Position numbers and translations under genes: made by a program. Below, in pieces: positions 1 to 7,376 of a stretch of DNA of 64,000 nt (positions are counted from its first letter, which is position 1; every line of letters begins with the position of its first letter). The notes beneath the pieces are model-generated. The model saw only the letters and a program-made list of their open reading frames with translations. It was not told the DNA's origin and did no database searches. Source of the DNA: Herbaspirillum sp. ST 5-3 (GTDB taxonomy: Bacteria; Pseudomonadota; Gammaproteobacteria; Burkholderiales; Burkholderiaceae_D); NCBI RefSeq assembly GCF_004804275.1, contig NZ_STGI01000001.1:496001-560000 (forward strand). Reading direction: 5' to 3'.

Positions 1-43
1 CGTCGTGCCATAACGGACCTCCTGCGCGGTTTAACGCCGATCT

Positions 44-56
44 ATGGACTCCCTCC
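44..56. repeat. Inverted repeat of IS-A, transposase 3' side
   Basis: This 13-bp sequence, ATGGACTCCCTCC, is the exact reverse complement of 1396-1408. Together they bracket the first transposase gene. Read on the transposase strand, the 24 bases ending here match IS-B over 19 positions, which shows that the two elements are related. Confidence 0.85.
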
Positions 57-313
57 GTTTTGCAAGACATTCCGTGTTGGTGTTGATTTGAAATCGACTG
101 CACAAATCTATCCGGCCTACTGTGGCACCCGTCGGCACCGGCCCTGATGTCATTCGCTCGCAGACTTCCTCATTAGCTAAGCGGCCTTGCTTCGGCCATC
201 AGCGTTACCAGGCTCTTGTCTGCGTGAGTTCGACTCATTTCTCCATCAACCCGTCTTGCTCGCAATCGTCGGCGGGGTACTCCGTTTGGTTTATCTTCGG
301 CGCCCAGTTCTTC
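57..313 (-). ncRNA. Candidate guide RNA (seekRNA/bridge RNA) region of IS-A
   Basis: This is the 257-bp noncoding stretch between the transposase stop and the terminal repeat. In the IS1111 subgroup, an RNA that pairs with target and donor DNA is known to come from this position. On the transposase strand it contains GCCGGATA-N6-TGCAG (positions 116 down to 98). The same motif with identical spacing lies in the equivalent part of IS-B (3730-3748), at a similar distance from the terminal repeat. The six middle bases differ between the elements (GATTTG here). I infer an RNA from position and motif only; its ends and fold were not determined. Confidence 0.4.
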
Positions 314-1327
314 TCAGGCAGCCGTCCTGTATTCCGTGCCTCTGGCAAGCATGGCCCACATAATCCGGGCATGCTTGGCTGCCAGTGCGACTGCGACGAC
401 ATTGGCGCAGGACCGTTTCTGCAACTCCATCGCCCACTGGCTTTTGCGATCTGTCTTTCCACCTGCCAAACGCATCACGCTGCGCGTGCCATGGATCAGC
501 AGCGTGCGAAGCCGAACATCCCCACGCTTGCTGATGCCACCGAGGCGGCTCTTGCCGCCACTGGAATGCTGGCTTGGGGTCAAACCCAACCACGCCGCAA
601 ACTCGCGCCCGTTGCGAAACAGCTTCGCGTCGCCAACACTGGCCACCATCGCCGTTGCCGTGATCGGCCCGACACCTTCAATTGCCATCAGTCGCTTGGC
701 CGCCTCACTCTGCCGCGCTATGCTGCTGATCTTGCGTTCGTACTCCAGCGCCTTGTCGTCGAGCTTTTGCATGCGCTCGTACAACTCACAAATCGTTTCC
801 TTGGCCAGCAATGGCAAGGCTCTGGTGCCCGTTTCAATTTCCATCATCACCCGCCGCAGCCTCGCCATACCGCGAGTGACGACGATGCCGAACTCCCCCA
901 GCAGGCCGCCAATCTGGTTCGACAGCGCGATCCGTTCCGCCACCAGCAGATCCCGGGCACGATGCATCGTCAGAATCGCTTGCGCCTCTTCGCTCTTGAT
1001 CGGCACGAAACGCATGTTCGGACGACCAACTGCCTCGCAAATCGCATCAGCATCGTTGGCGTCGTTCTTGCCGCTCTTGCGATAAGGAATGACGAACTGC
1101 GATGCCATTAACCGGGCATCATGTCCCAATCGCTTGAGCTCTCTGGCCCAGTAATGCGCGCCGCCACATGCTTCAATCCCAACCAGGCACGGCGGCAGCT
1201 TCGCAAAGAACTCCAACACCTCGCTACGGGACAACGTCTTCTTCAGCTTCGCCTTGCCATGCTCATCCACGCCATGCACCTGAAACACCAGCTTTGCGAT
1301 ATCCAATCCGACTCGTACGATTGCCAT
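314..1327 (-). CDS. IS110-family transposase (IS-A)
   Basis: This 337-aa DEDD-type transposase catalyses RNA-guided strand exchange of the element. The N-terminal RuvC-like domain shows GLDIAK (first Asp), GIEACGGAHYW (Glu) and KNDANDADA (paired Asp). The C-terminal Tnp20 part shows EGVGPITATAMVA, followed by SQHSSGGKSRLGGISKRGD, which holds the conserved serine region of the family. The length is typical, so the gene looks intact. The closest relative in the window is the transposase at 2451-3536; they share motifs but differ clearly elsewhere, so these are two separate elements and not a duplication. The IS1111 subgroup placement comes from the inverted repeats and the long 3' end. Confidence 0.93.
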   Translation of the reverse strand: MAIVRVGLDIAKLVFQVHGVDEHGKAKLKKTLSRSEVLEFFAKLPPCLVGIEACGGAHYWARELKRLGHDARLMASQFVIPYRKSGKNDANDADAICEAVGRPNMRFVPIKSEEAQAILTMHRARDLLVAERIALSNQIGGLLGEFGIVVTRGMARLRRVMMEIETGTRALPLLAKETICELYERMQKLDDKALEYERKISSIARQSEAAKRLMAIEGVGPITATAMVASVGDAKLFRNGREFAAWLGLTPSQHSSGGKSRLGGISKRGDVRLRTLLIHGTRSVMRLAGGKTDRKSQWAMELQKRSCANVVAVALAAKHARIMWAMLARGTEYRTAA

Positions 1328-1395
1328 CTCCGCTCTCCCTGATCAGACGCGGCACAATTGCCCGCTTGATCTGCAGTCTACCCAGCTTCAGAGGT

Positions 1396-1408
1396 GGAGG
1401 GAGTCCAT
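1396..1408. repeat. Inverted repeat of IS-A, transposase 5' side
   Basis: GGAGGGAGTCCAT is the perfect partner of 44-56. It lies about 70 bp upstream of the transposase start. Confidence 0.85.
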
Positions 1409-1467
1409 GACATTAGCTAAACGGTAGCGCGTAGCGCTATCCGGGTCGAGCGACAAATTAAATTCCG

Positions 1468-1887
1468 TCATGCACTCCTCGCCGCTTCGGTTCGCATTTG
1501 TTGAACGCGCTCAGCAGATAACTCTAGGCCAGCGGGTGACCCCGGATTAACAACAATTCCGACTCCTGGAGCGACACCTTTTATCAACCAACTAAAGTTT
1601 GTGAGAAGCGCAAAGCAGAACTGAGGAAATCGTTTTGGCCACTCGACAGAGCGCTCCAGGGCGGTGAACAACGCCATCACAGAGTCACCATTTCGGTTTG
1701 CCAGAATTAGGGGCGACGCAGTGTTATCCCAAACGCCAGCTGGGTCAATATCTTTGTCAATGAGTGTTAAAACCTGAGAAGTCCATAGCTTGTCCATAAA
1801 GACTGAAGGGGAAACTTTCCCCTCCTGCGCTTGAACCAGGCAATCTTCCAGTTCGTTGATTGGTTTAAATTCAGCTGGCAATTGCAA
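1468..1887 (-). CDS. SseB-family protein
   Basis: This 139-aa soluble protein has the features of the SseB N-terminal domain: an early LEDCLVQAQEGKVS segment and the late signature GVGIVVNPGSPAGLELSAE. In enterobacteria SseB-type domains occur in secretion-associated proteins. Stand-alone copies are also common among immunity-like genes, but no toxin gene is visible here. The only start that fits is TTG, with no clear ribosome binding site; an in-frame stop lies six codons upstream, so the N-terminus is uncertain. It sits 29 bp after the membrane-protein gene on the same strand and between the two IS elements. Confidence 0.7.
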   Translation of the reverse strand: MQLPAEFKPINELEDCLVQAQEGKVSPSVFMDKLWTSQVLTLIDKDIDPAGVWDNTASPLILANRNGDSVMALFTALERSVEWPKRFPQFCFALLTNFSWLIKGVAPGVGIVVNPGSPAGLELSAERVQQMRTEAARSA

Positions 1888-1916
1888 GTCTCGTGAAAAA
1901 GGGATTTAGCGTTGAA

Positions 1917-2315
1917 TTAGAGTGCAGCATGGTTATTGGAGGCATGGCGTTGATATAGACGATAAGCATAAACCACGACTAAGCCAATGACCCATACTGG
2001 GATATAGAGCACCCAAGTCAAGCCTCCTTCGCGAGCAGGAACGAAAAACCAAACCCAAGATTGAAACGCGATAAGCAATGCGCAAAAGAAAAGCAGGCTG
2101 GGTGCGGCCAAACCGTGGCGAAATGGCTTGTGAATTAGCGCTAGACCAATGACCAAGATGTGTGGCGCTGCCATAAATAGCCAATTGATCGGCACCAACT
2201 CCCAGTCTGCAAGGGCAAAAAGGTGGCCTGAACGGGCGGAGCTGATAAATAGAAGCGCGATCGGAAGCAACGCAGAAAATGTGGCGGTGAGCGCAAAGCG
2301 GCGATTGTTTTTCAT
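1917..2315 (-). CDS. Hypothetical membrane protein (four predicted segments)
   Basis: This 132-aa protein has four hydrophobic segments, roughly residues 8-26, 43-62, 72-92 and 103-122, and a basic C-terminal tail (YRLYQRHASNNHA). I do not recognise a named family. It begins about 50 bp from the left end of IS-B, so its upstream region may have been cut by that insertion. It lies 29 bp before the SseB-like gene, which suggests one transcript. Its role is unknown. An inner-membrane location is inferred from hydrophobicity alone. Confidence 0.6.
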   Translation of the reverse strand: MKNNRRFALTATFSALLPIALLFISSARSGHLFALADWELVPINWLFMAAPHILVIGLALIHKPFRHGLAAPSLLFFCALLIAFQSWVWFFVPAREGGLTWVLYIPVWVIGLVVVYAYRLYQRHASNNHAAL

Positions 2316-2367
2316 GCGCTCTAACGATCAAGCTGAACGGCGCGAAGCGACCGAATCCAGTGATGGG

Positions 2368-2379
2368 ATGGACTCCCCC
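2368..2379. repeat. Inverted repeat of IS-B, transposase 5' side
   Basis: ATGGACTCCCCC is the exact complement of 3794-3805 and lies about 70 bp upstream of the transposase start, as in IS-A. Confidence 0.8.
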
Positions 2380-2450
2380 TGCCTTTTTGCGCCAAAGTAG
2401 ACGCACTGGTTCACGTGGGGACGGGGATCAGTCAACAAAAGGAGCCCACC

Positions 2451-3536
2451 ATGAATACTACTATCGTGGCCGTTGACCTGGCCAAATCCGTTTTCCAGCT
2501 TGCTGTGGCCGATGCCGCCTGGCGCGTTACCGAACATCATCGTCTTACCCGTAGCCAATTCGAGCGCTGGTTTATCAACCGCAACGTGTCGCTCGTCATC
2601 GTGGAAGCTTGTGGCTCGGCGCATCACTGGGCGCGCTGGCTTAACAGCTTGGGCATTGACGTCAAGCTGCTGCCGGCCGCCTATATCCGCGCCTACGTCA
2701 AACGCAACAAGACCGATGCCGCCGATGCCTGCGCGCTCCTGGAAGCCGCCCGCTGCGCCGATATCGCACCGGTCAAGGTCAAGTCGATTGAACAGCAGGC
2801 TCTGCAAGGGCTGCATCGAACCCGTTCGCTGTGGATGGGCACCCGCACCTCGCGTATCAACGCCTTGCGTGGCTTCTGCCGGGAGTTCGGCATTTCCGTT
2901 GCGGCTGGCAGCCGCAACGGCCTGGAACAGATCAGCCGCGTGCTGGCCGATCCGCATTCGGCGGTGCCGAACCTGATTCGCGGCACCATGAAGCTGCTGG
3001 TCGAGGAGATTCGTCTGCTGGAAGCGCGCATCGCCCAGCTTGAGCGAGAACTGACCGAACTGGCCAAGCAGTCGCCTGCATGCACGACGCTGCTGTCGAT
3101 TCCCGGCATTGGCTTGCTCACCGCTACTGCAATGGTTGCAGCCACCAGCGGCAATGTGCAGCACTTCCGCGATGCTCGCCATTTCGCCAGCTGGTTCGGC
3201 CTGACACCGAAGGAATACTCGTCCGGCAGTACGCGCTACCTGGGTCGCATTTCCAAGCGTGGCGACCGCTACCTGCGCATGCTGCTTACCCATGGCGCGC
3301 GCTCGGTTTTGCGCGCGGCCAGCGTTGCTCAAACTGCCGGTCGACAACTTGATGGATTGCGACAATGGGCACTGACCGTGCAAGCGCGGAGTAACCATAA
3401 CAAGGCTGCCTGCGCATTGGCCAACAAGCTGGCGCGCATTTGCTATGCGACGCTGCGCGATGCCGAGCCTTATACCGGCATGGTCACACGCATGAAGAAA
3501 AAGATGGAACGCACCGCGTACGCGATGCCTGCTTGA
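2451..3536 (+). CDS. IS110-family transposase (IS-B)
   Basis: This 361-aa DEDD transposase starts at the ATG preceded by AAGGAG six bases upstream; a longer frame upstream lacks such a site. The N-terminal domain has VAVDLAKSVFQ (Asp), VIVEACGSAHHWAR (Glu) and KTDAADACA (paired Asp). The C-terminal domain has IPGIGLLTATAMVA, then PKEYSSGSTRYLGRISKRGD with the family serine. The length and all catalytic motifs suggest an intact, potentially active enzyme. It is the only gene in its element, and its guide RNA is expected from the 3' noncoding region that follows. Confidence 0.94.
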   Translation: MNTTIVAVDLAKSVFQLAVADAAWRVTEHHRLTRSQFERWFINRNVSLVIVEACGSAHHWARWLNSLGIDVKLLPAAYIRAYVKRNKTDAADACALLEAARCADIAPVKVKSIEQQALQGLHRTRSLWMGTRTSRINALRGFCREFGISVAAGSRNGLEQISRVLADPHSAVPNLIRGTMKLLVEEIRLLEARIAQLERELTELAKQSPACTTLLSIPGIGLLTATAMVAATSGNVQHFRDARHFASWFGLTPKEYSSGSTRYLGRISKRGDRYLRMLLTHGARSVLRAASVAQTAGRQLDGLRQWALTVQARSNHNKAACALANKLARICYATLRDAEPYTGMVTRMKKKMERTAYAMPA

Positions 3537-3793
3537 ACAACCTGACTGACCTTTGACCCGCCCGCCTTTGCACAGAGATTGATCGCCCATCATGGCAACC
3601 CGGGAAATCCCCACACCGTTTGACGCCGATAACTCTTCCGGCAGCTTCACGCCTGCCGCTCGTAACGATTGGCGCAACGGCGACGCAGATTCCATGTCGG
3701 CACGGGCCACCAACGAGCCCATCACAGATGCCGGATATACGACTGCAGGCTTCTCCCTCATGCCATCCCTATCGGTCAGTTTCTTGTACTTCG
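3537..3793 (+). ncRNA. Candidate guide RNA (seekRNA/bridge RNA) region of IS-B
   Basis: This 257-bp noncoding stretch lies between the transposase stop and the terminal repeat, the location of the guide RNA in IS1111-type elements. GCCGGATA-N6-TGCAG occurs at 3730-3748 with the middle six bases TACGAC, whereas IS-A has GATTTG there. A CACAG sits two bases before the motif here and three bases before it in IS-A. An RNA is inferred from position and motif; no fold was computed. Confidence 0.4.
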
Positions 3794-3805
3794 GGGGGAG
3801 TCCAT
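3794..3805. repeat. Inverted repeat of IS-B, transposase 3' side
   Basis: GGGGGAGTCCAT is the perfect partner of 2368-2379 and marks the end of the second element. Confidence 0.8.
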
Positions 3806-3824
3806 ATACGAGGAGTTAGAAAGG

Positions 3825-4187
3825 TTACTCCCACCAACAGTAAAGCGGATTTCCACATACCCCGAACGCTCCAAGATCTTCCTTCGACTTTCCCCAGAAA
3901 CAGTAGTACTGTCCCTCATTCGGTTCAAACACTAACCAGTAGCCTTCCGAGGCGGCAAGTAAAATGCCTGTTACCTTATCACCCAGATTTCGATGAATGA
4001 ATCCAGGCTCTTCAACTGTTGCTGAGATCCATTCCGGCGCTGTTAATGAAGCTCGTAGGGTTTGCCGTAGTCCCTCGAAATACTCCTCTTCGCCCCTTCC
4101 CTTCGGAACAATAATTCCCGACGTATCCGCTAGTGCAGATTCCAACCGTTCTCGTAAATCGCTAGGAAAGTTCATTTCTAACTTCAA
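3825..4187 (-). CDS. Hypothetical protein, small acidic, immunity-like
   Basis: This 120-aa soluble protein is rich in acidic and aromatic residues (YWLVFEPNEGQYYCFWGKSKEDLGAF, ending in CWWE, is its C-terminal third in abbreviated form). The family is not recognised. Its size, composition and place beside an SseB-like gene resemble orphan immunity genes, but no toxin is present and this is only a guess. The stop lies 20 bp beyond IS-B, so the element may have landed just downstream of the gene. Confidence 0.5.
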   Translation of the reverse strand: MKLEMNFPSDLRERLESALADTSGIIVPKGRGEEEYFEGLRQTLRASLTAPEWISATVEEPGFIHRNLGDKVTGILLAASEGYWLVFEPNEGQYYCFWGKSKEDLGAFGVCGNPLYCWWE

Positions 4188-4699
4188 TTGGAGTGAAAAA
4201 ATTTCTGCCTATCCCGGCTGACCGATCGCTTCACAAGCCTTGGTGCGACTGATTGACGCCGATAGGATGTCCGTTTATCCAGCGATAAATAACCGACAAA
4301 AACTGACAGCTTCCATTCATTCCAGTCCTCCCGTTTCCACGTCAATTTCCGAACCGCCAAAGCGCCCGATTCAGGCCAAGCCTTGCAACCATGACAAGCG
4401 TTACAGCTTACGCAGGGAATAGGCGTACGTCTACCGGATTGATGGTACATCGGCTTCCACAACTTGCAGCATCCCATGGACATGGGAGCCAAAGAAGCAA
4501 GCTGCCGAAATGAAGGAAATTCACGCACTATGGCCCGCTCGCCTTATGGACCGGCATGCGACTGAGAAGACGCGTCGCGAAATACTCGTCGACGAAGGCA
4601 AGGACAACGAGAGCTGCATCACTGTGTTGTTCTTGGCCTTTGCCGCCCGGCTTTGAAAGCGGGTCGCGCATGCGCCATGGCCACCCGCCCCATCCCCTT
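4188..4699. other. Intergenic stretch without a convincing gene
   Basis: About 510 bp have no convincing coding region. A 114-aa minus-strand frame exists, but its composition (scattered Cys, Trp, Arg, no recognisable motif) does not look like a real protein. No tRNA, intrinsic terminator or repeat was seen. It may be a decayed remnant of the accessory region. Confidence 0.5.
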
Positions 4700-5260
4700 T
4701 CAACTCAGCGAACTAACCACCGCCAGCATCCGCGCCGGACTCTCCCCCAGCCCATGAAAGGTATGCGGCAACGACGCATTGAGATACGCGCTGTCGCCTT
4801 GCTCAAGCCGGTACTTGCGGCCATCATAGAACAGCTCCACCGCGCCTTCGACCACGTACACAAACTCCTGGCCGTCGTGAGTGATCGGCGCGCCTTGCGG
4901 GACCTTGGGATCGAAGGTCAGGAGGAACGGTTCCATGACGTGGCCGGCGGTGCCGGGGCGGGTCAGGGAGTTGTAGGCGTAGCTCTGCTCGGTGTCGCCC
5001 TGTTCGCCCGAGAAGGATTCGCCGGAGCGGCAGATGGTGAGCGATTCGGTCACGGTTGCGCCGCCGTGCAGCAGGCCTTCCATCTTCGATCCGAACACGC
5101 GCGAGAGCTGGATCACGGCGCCGATGGAGGGCACCGCTTCGCCGCTTTCGTAGGCGCGCAGGCGCTCGGCTTCGATGCCGGTGAGTTTGCAGACCTGCTC
5201 GACCGTCAGCTCTTGCGCTTCACGCAGTTTCTGTATCCGCTCTCCGACATATTTGCGCAC
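4700..5260 (-). CDS. XRE-family regulator with C-terminal cupin domain
   Basis: This 186-aa transcription factor has an N-terminal helix-turn-helix (about residues 6-60, with LTVEQVCKLTGIEAERLRAYE) and a C-terminal small-molecule-binding cupin (about 110-180, with GQEFVYVVEGAVELFYDGRKY and LEQGDSAYLNASLPHTFHG). The start is GTG, with GAGG seven bases upstream, and the protein begins MRKYVGERI. It is the last gene of the minus-strand 2-oxoacid oxidoreductase operon, 23 bp after the beta subunit, so it probably senses a metabolite of that pathway and controls the operon. That role is inferred from position. Confidence 0.85.
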   Translation of the reverse strand: MRKYVGERIQKLREAQELTVEQVCKLTGIEAERLRAYESGEAVPSIGAVIQLSRVFGSKMEGLLHGGATVTESLTICRSGESFSGEQGDTEQSYAYNSLTRPGTAGHVMEPFLLTFDPKVPQGAPITHDGQEFVYVVEGAVELFYDGRKYRLEQGDSAYLNASLPHTFHGLGESPARMLAVVSSLS

Positions 5261-5283
5261 GGTTTTCCTCTCTGGCTGTTGAT

Positions 5284-6219
5284 TCAGATATTGCGCCTGG
5301 CGGGCACGATGCGGCCGGACAGCGCGCGCAGGTTCTGCCAGTGGCGCTCGATGTCGGGCCGCAGGTCGGCCGCGCTCAGTCCGGATTTCTGGAAGCGGCG
5401 TTGCAGCGACAAATACATGTCGAGTGCTTCGTCGGAGAAGTCCGGTTCGATGTTGATCGCGTAGCGCTTGCCGTCGAACACTTCAAGTACCGGGAACAGG
5501 CCGGAGCGCACCGCAAGCCGCACCAGTTCGATGCCGAGCGCAGGCTCGGACTTCCAGCCGGTGGGACATGGCGACAGCACATGCAGGAAGCGGAAACCCT
5601 TGAGGTCGAGCGCGTGGCGCAGCTTGCGCAGGGTGTCGTCGGCATGCGCGAGCGAGATCGATGCGGCGTACGGAATCCGGTGCGCGGCCATGATGGCGAC
5701 GATATCCTTTTTCTGTTCCGGCTTGCCGTGCGGCGTGTTGGTGGTGACCGCGCCGTGCGGCGTGGCGGAGGAACGCTGGCCGCCGGTATTGCCGTAGATT
5801 TCGTTGTCGTAGCAGATGTAGAGCACGTCCTCATTGCGTTCGGCGGCCGCCGACAGGCTGGCGAATCCGATGTCGTAGGTGCCGCCGTCGCCGGCCAGGC
5901 AGATCACGCGCGTGTCTTCGCCGTTCAGTTGTGCGACGCTGGCCGCGCCGCTGGCTGCCGCGGGCGCGGAAGCGAAGGTGGTGAGCAGCGTCGGCACGCC
6001 GTAGGTGCTTTGCGGGAAGAGGCCGGCGGCGACCGCGCCGCAGCAGGCCGGGATGATCAATTGCACCTGGCGGTCAGCCACCGCGCGCCGCATCATCTGC
6101 AGCAGGTTGGACATGCCGCAGCCGCCGCAATTGGTGTTGCCCGGCCGTAGCAGAGGCTGGGCGCGATCGAGCGCGGTCTGCGCGACGCCGCACAGGAGCG
6201 GTTCGTTCATCATGTTCAT
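5284..6219 (-). CDS. 2-oxoacid:acceptor oxidoreductase, beta (thiamine diphosphate) subunit
   Basis: This 311-aa subunit binds thiamine diphosphate and carries out oxidative decarboxylation of a 2-oxoacid to an acyl-CoA. Visible features are NTNCGGCGMSN near the N-terminus, the cofactor motif CLAGDGGTYDIGF, and YDNEIYGNTGGQRSSATP followed by CPTGWK. The last two resemble pyruvate and 2-oxoisovalerate ferredoxin oxidoreductases more than the 2-oxoglutarate type. The start (MNMMNEP) overlaps the stop of the alpha gene by four bases, indicating coupled translation. A longer frame upstream in the same phase is a shadow of the alpha gene. The true substrate cannot be read from the sequence. Confidence 0.9.
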   Translation of the reverse strand: MNMMNEPLLCGVAQTALDRAQPLLRPGNTNCGGCGMSNLLQMMRRAVADRQVQLIIPACCGAVAAGLFPQSTYGVPTLLTTFASAPAAASGAASVAQLNGEDTRVICLAGDGGTYDIGFASLSAAAERNEDVLYICYDNEIYGNTGGQRSSATPHGAVTTNTPHGKPEQKKDIVAIMAAHRIPYAASISLAHADDTLRKLRHALDLKGFRFLHVLSPCPTGWKSEPALGIELVRLAVRSGLFPVLEVFDGKRYAINIEPDFSDEALDMYLSLQRRFQKSGLSAADLRPDIERHWQNLRALSGRIVPARRNI

Positions 6220-7376
6220 ACGGCCTCCACCAGGCTTGGCTGGCCCGACTGCTGGCGCGCTTCGATGTCGGCCAGGATGTTGTCGATGTGTTCCGGCCGC
6301 AGGTCGCCGCCGCCCACGCCCGCCATGTAGCTCTGCACCACCGCGCCGGGATCGGCCAGGCCGCGCACTTCGCCCCACAGGATGCCGCCGAAGCCGAGGC
6401 TGATGTTGCGGTCGATGACGGCGATCCTCTTCTTGCCGGCGAACCATGCCCGGATCAGTTCGGAGGGCAGCGGCCGGAACAGGCGCACGCGCAAGGCGCC
6501 GACTTTGCGTCCCTTGGCGCGCAGCGTATCGACCACGCGCTCGGCAGTCGATCCGATGGTGCCCATGGAAACGATCAGGTTGTCGGCATCGTCCGCGCGA
6601 TAGGGAACCACGGCATCCGGCAGGCAGCGCCCGAAGACCTCGGCGAAGGCATCCTGGATTTCGCCATACACGGCCGGCACCGACAGCATGGCGTTGTGGT
6701 GCTGCAGGCGATGCATCTCGGTCAGGTGCGGCACTTCCATTTGTCCCAGCGTGTGCGGCGTGTCGCCAAGCTGGTGCGGAATGGCGGCGGGCGGCAGGAA
6801 ACGGTCCACCTGCTCCTGTGCCGGGACCTGGATCTGCGCCACCGTATGCGACAGGATGAAGCCTTCCATGCAGACCATGGCGGGCATCATGATGCGCTTG
6901 TCTTCGGCCAGGCGGAATGCGCACAGGACGGTGTCGAACAGTTCCTGGTTGTCGGCGCAATAGAACTGGATCCAGCCGAGGTCGCGCAGCATCAGCGCGT
7001 CGCCGTGGTCGGCCCAGATGTTCCATGGCGGGCCGACCGTGCGGTTGGCCACGGCCATGACCACCGGCAGGCGCAGGCCGGCGGCGGCCGCGCAGTTTTC
7101 CGCCATGTAGGCCAGGCCGTTGGAAGAGGTCGCGGTGAAGGTGCGCGCGCCGGCGGCAGCCGCACCGATGCACACGCCCATGGCGCTGTGCTCGCTTTCG
7201 ACGCGGATGACCTTGCCCTTGTCGATGGTCTGTCCGCACAGGTATTCCATGCACTCGGTGGACGGCGTGATCGGATAGACGCCGCTGCAGAAGCCGCGCC
7301 CTGTGCGGTTGGCGCGCGCCGCGAGAGTCGCTGCCAGTGCGGCGCCATGATTGGCACTGATGAGTTCTAGCGGCAT
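6216..7376 (-). CDS. 2-oxoacid:acceptor oxidoreductase, alpha subunit
   Basis: This 386-aa subunit pairs with the beta subunit to form the catalytic core. It opens MPLELISANHGAALAATLA. The family signature YPITPSTECMEYL lies near residue 35, ESEHSAMGVCIGAAAAGARTFTATSSNGLAYM follows as the pyrimidine-domain core (shortened here), and a C-terminal domain carries KRIAVIDRNISLGFGG. The chosen ATG overlaps the end of the upstream fused subunit by 10 bp, and the gene overlaps the beta start by four, so all three are translationally linked. The length fits PorA/VorA-type subunits. Confidence 0.9.
   Translation of the reverse strand: MPLELISANHGAALAATLAARANRTGRGFCSGVYPITPSTECMEYLCGQTIDKGKVIRVESEHSAMGVCIGAAAAGARTFTATSSNGLAYMAENCAAAAGLRLPVVMAVANRTVGPPWNIWADHGDALMLRDLGWIQFYCADNQELFDTVLCAFRLAEDKRIMMPAMVCMEGFILSHTVAQIQVPAQEQVDRFLPPAAIPHQLGDTPHTLGQMEVPHLTEMHRLQHHNAMLSVPAVYGEIQDAFAEVFGRCLPDAVVPYRADDADNLIVSMGTIGSTAERVVDTLRAKGRKVGALRVRLFRPLPSELIRAWFAGKKRIAVIDRNISLGFGGILWGEVRGLADPGAVVQSYMAGVGGGDLRPEHIDNILADIEARQQSGQPSLVEAV

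Larger units (their letters stand above)
44..1408 (-). mobile_element. IS110-family insertion sequence, IS1111 subgroup (IS-A)
   Basis: The element is bounded by a perfect 13-bp inverted repeat (ATGGACTCCCTCC at its left edge in this view, the complement at the right). It contains one transposase gene on the minus strand. The IS1111 subgroup is known for short subterminal inverted repeats, so the true ends lie a few bases outside. It has about 70 bp before the transposase and about 260 bp after it. That long 3' noncoding end fits the subgroup, where the guide RNA is encoded downstream of the transposase. The core ATGGACTCCC is shared with the second element at 2368-3805. No target duplication is evident, as expected for this family. 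Confidence 0.85.
2368..3805 (+). mobile_element. IS110-family insertion sequence, IS1111 subgroup (IS-B)
   Basis: A 12-bp perfect inverted repeat (ATGGACTCCCCC at the left, its complement at 3794-3805) brackets one plus-strand transposase and a 257-bp 3' noncoding end. The repeat core is the same as in IS-A, and the conserved GCCGGATA-N6-TGCAG motif is present downstream of the transposase. The orientation is opposite to IS-A. The two elements flank about 960 bp carrying two small genes, but since they are different elements this is unlikely to be a composite transposon. Confidence 0.85.

Noticed and set aside
2328-3761. A 477-aa minus-strand open frame
   Set aside because: It is antisense to the IS-B transposase.
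44-3805. A composite transposon formed by the two insertion sequences
   Set aside because: The two elements differ in sequence and orientation and belong to a family that does not move flanked DNA by paired ends in the usual way.
4184-4528. A 114-aa frame in the decayed interval
   Set aside because: Its composition and lack of binding site and motifs do not support a gene.
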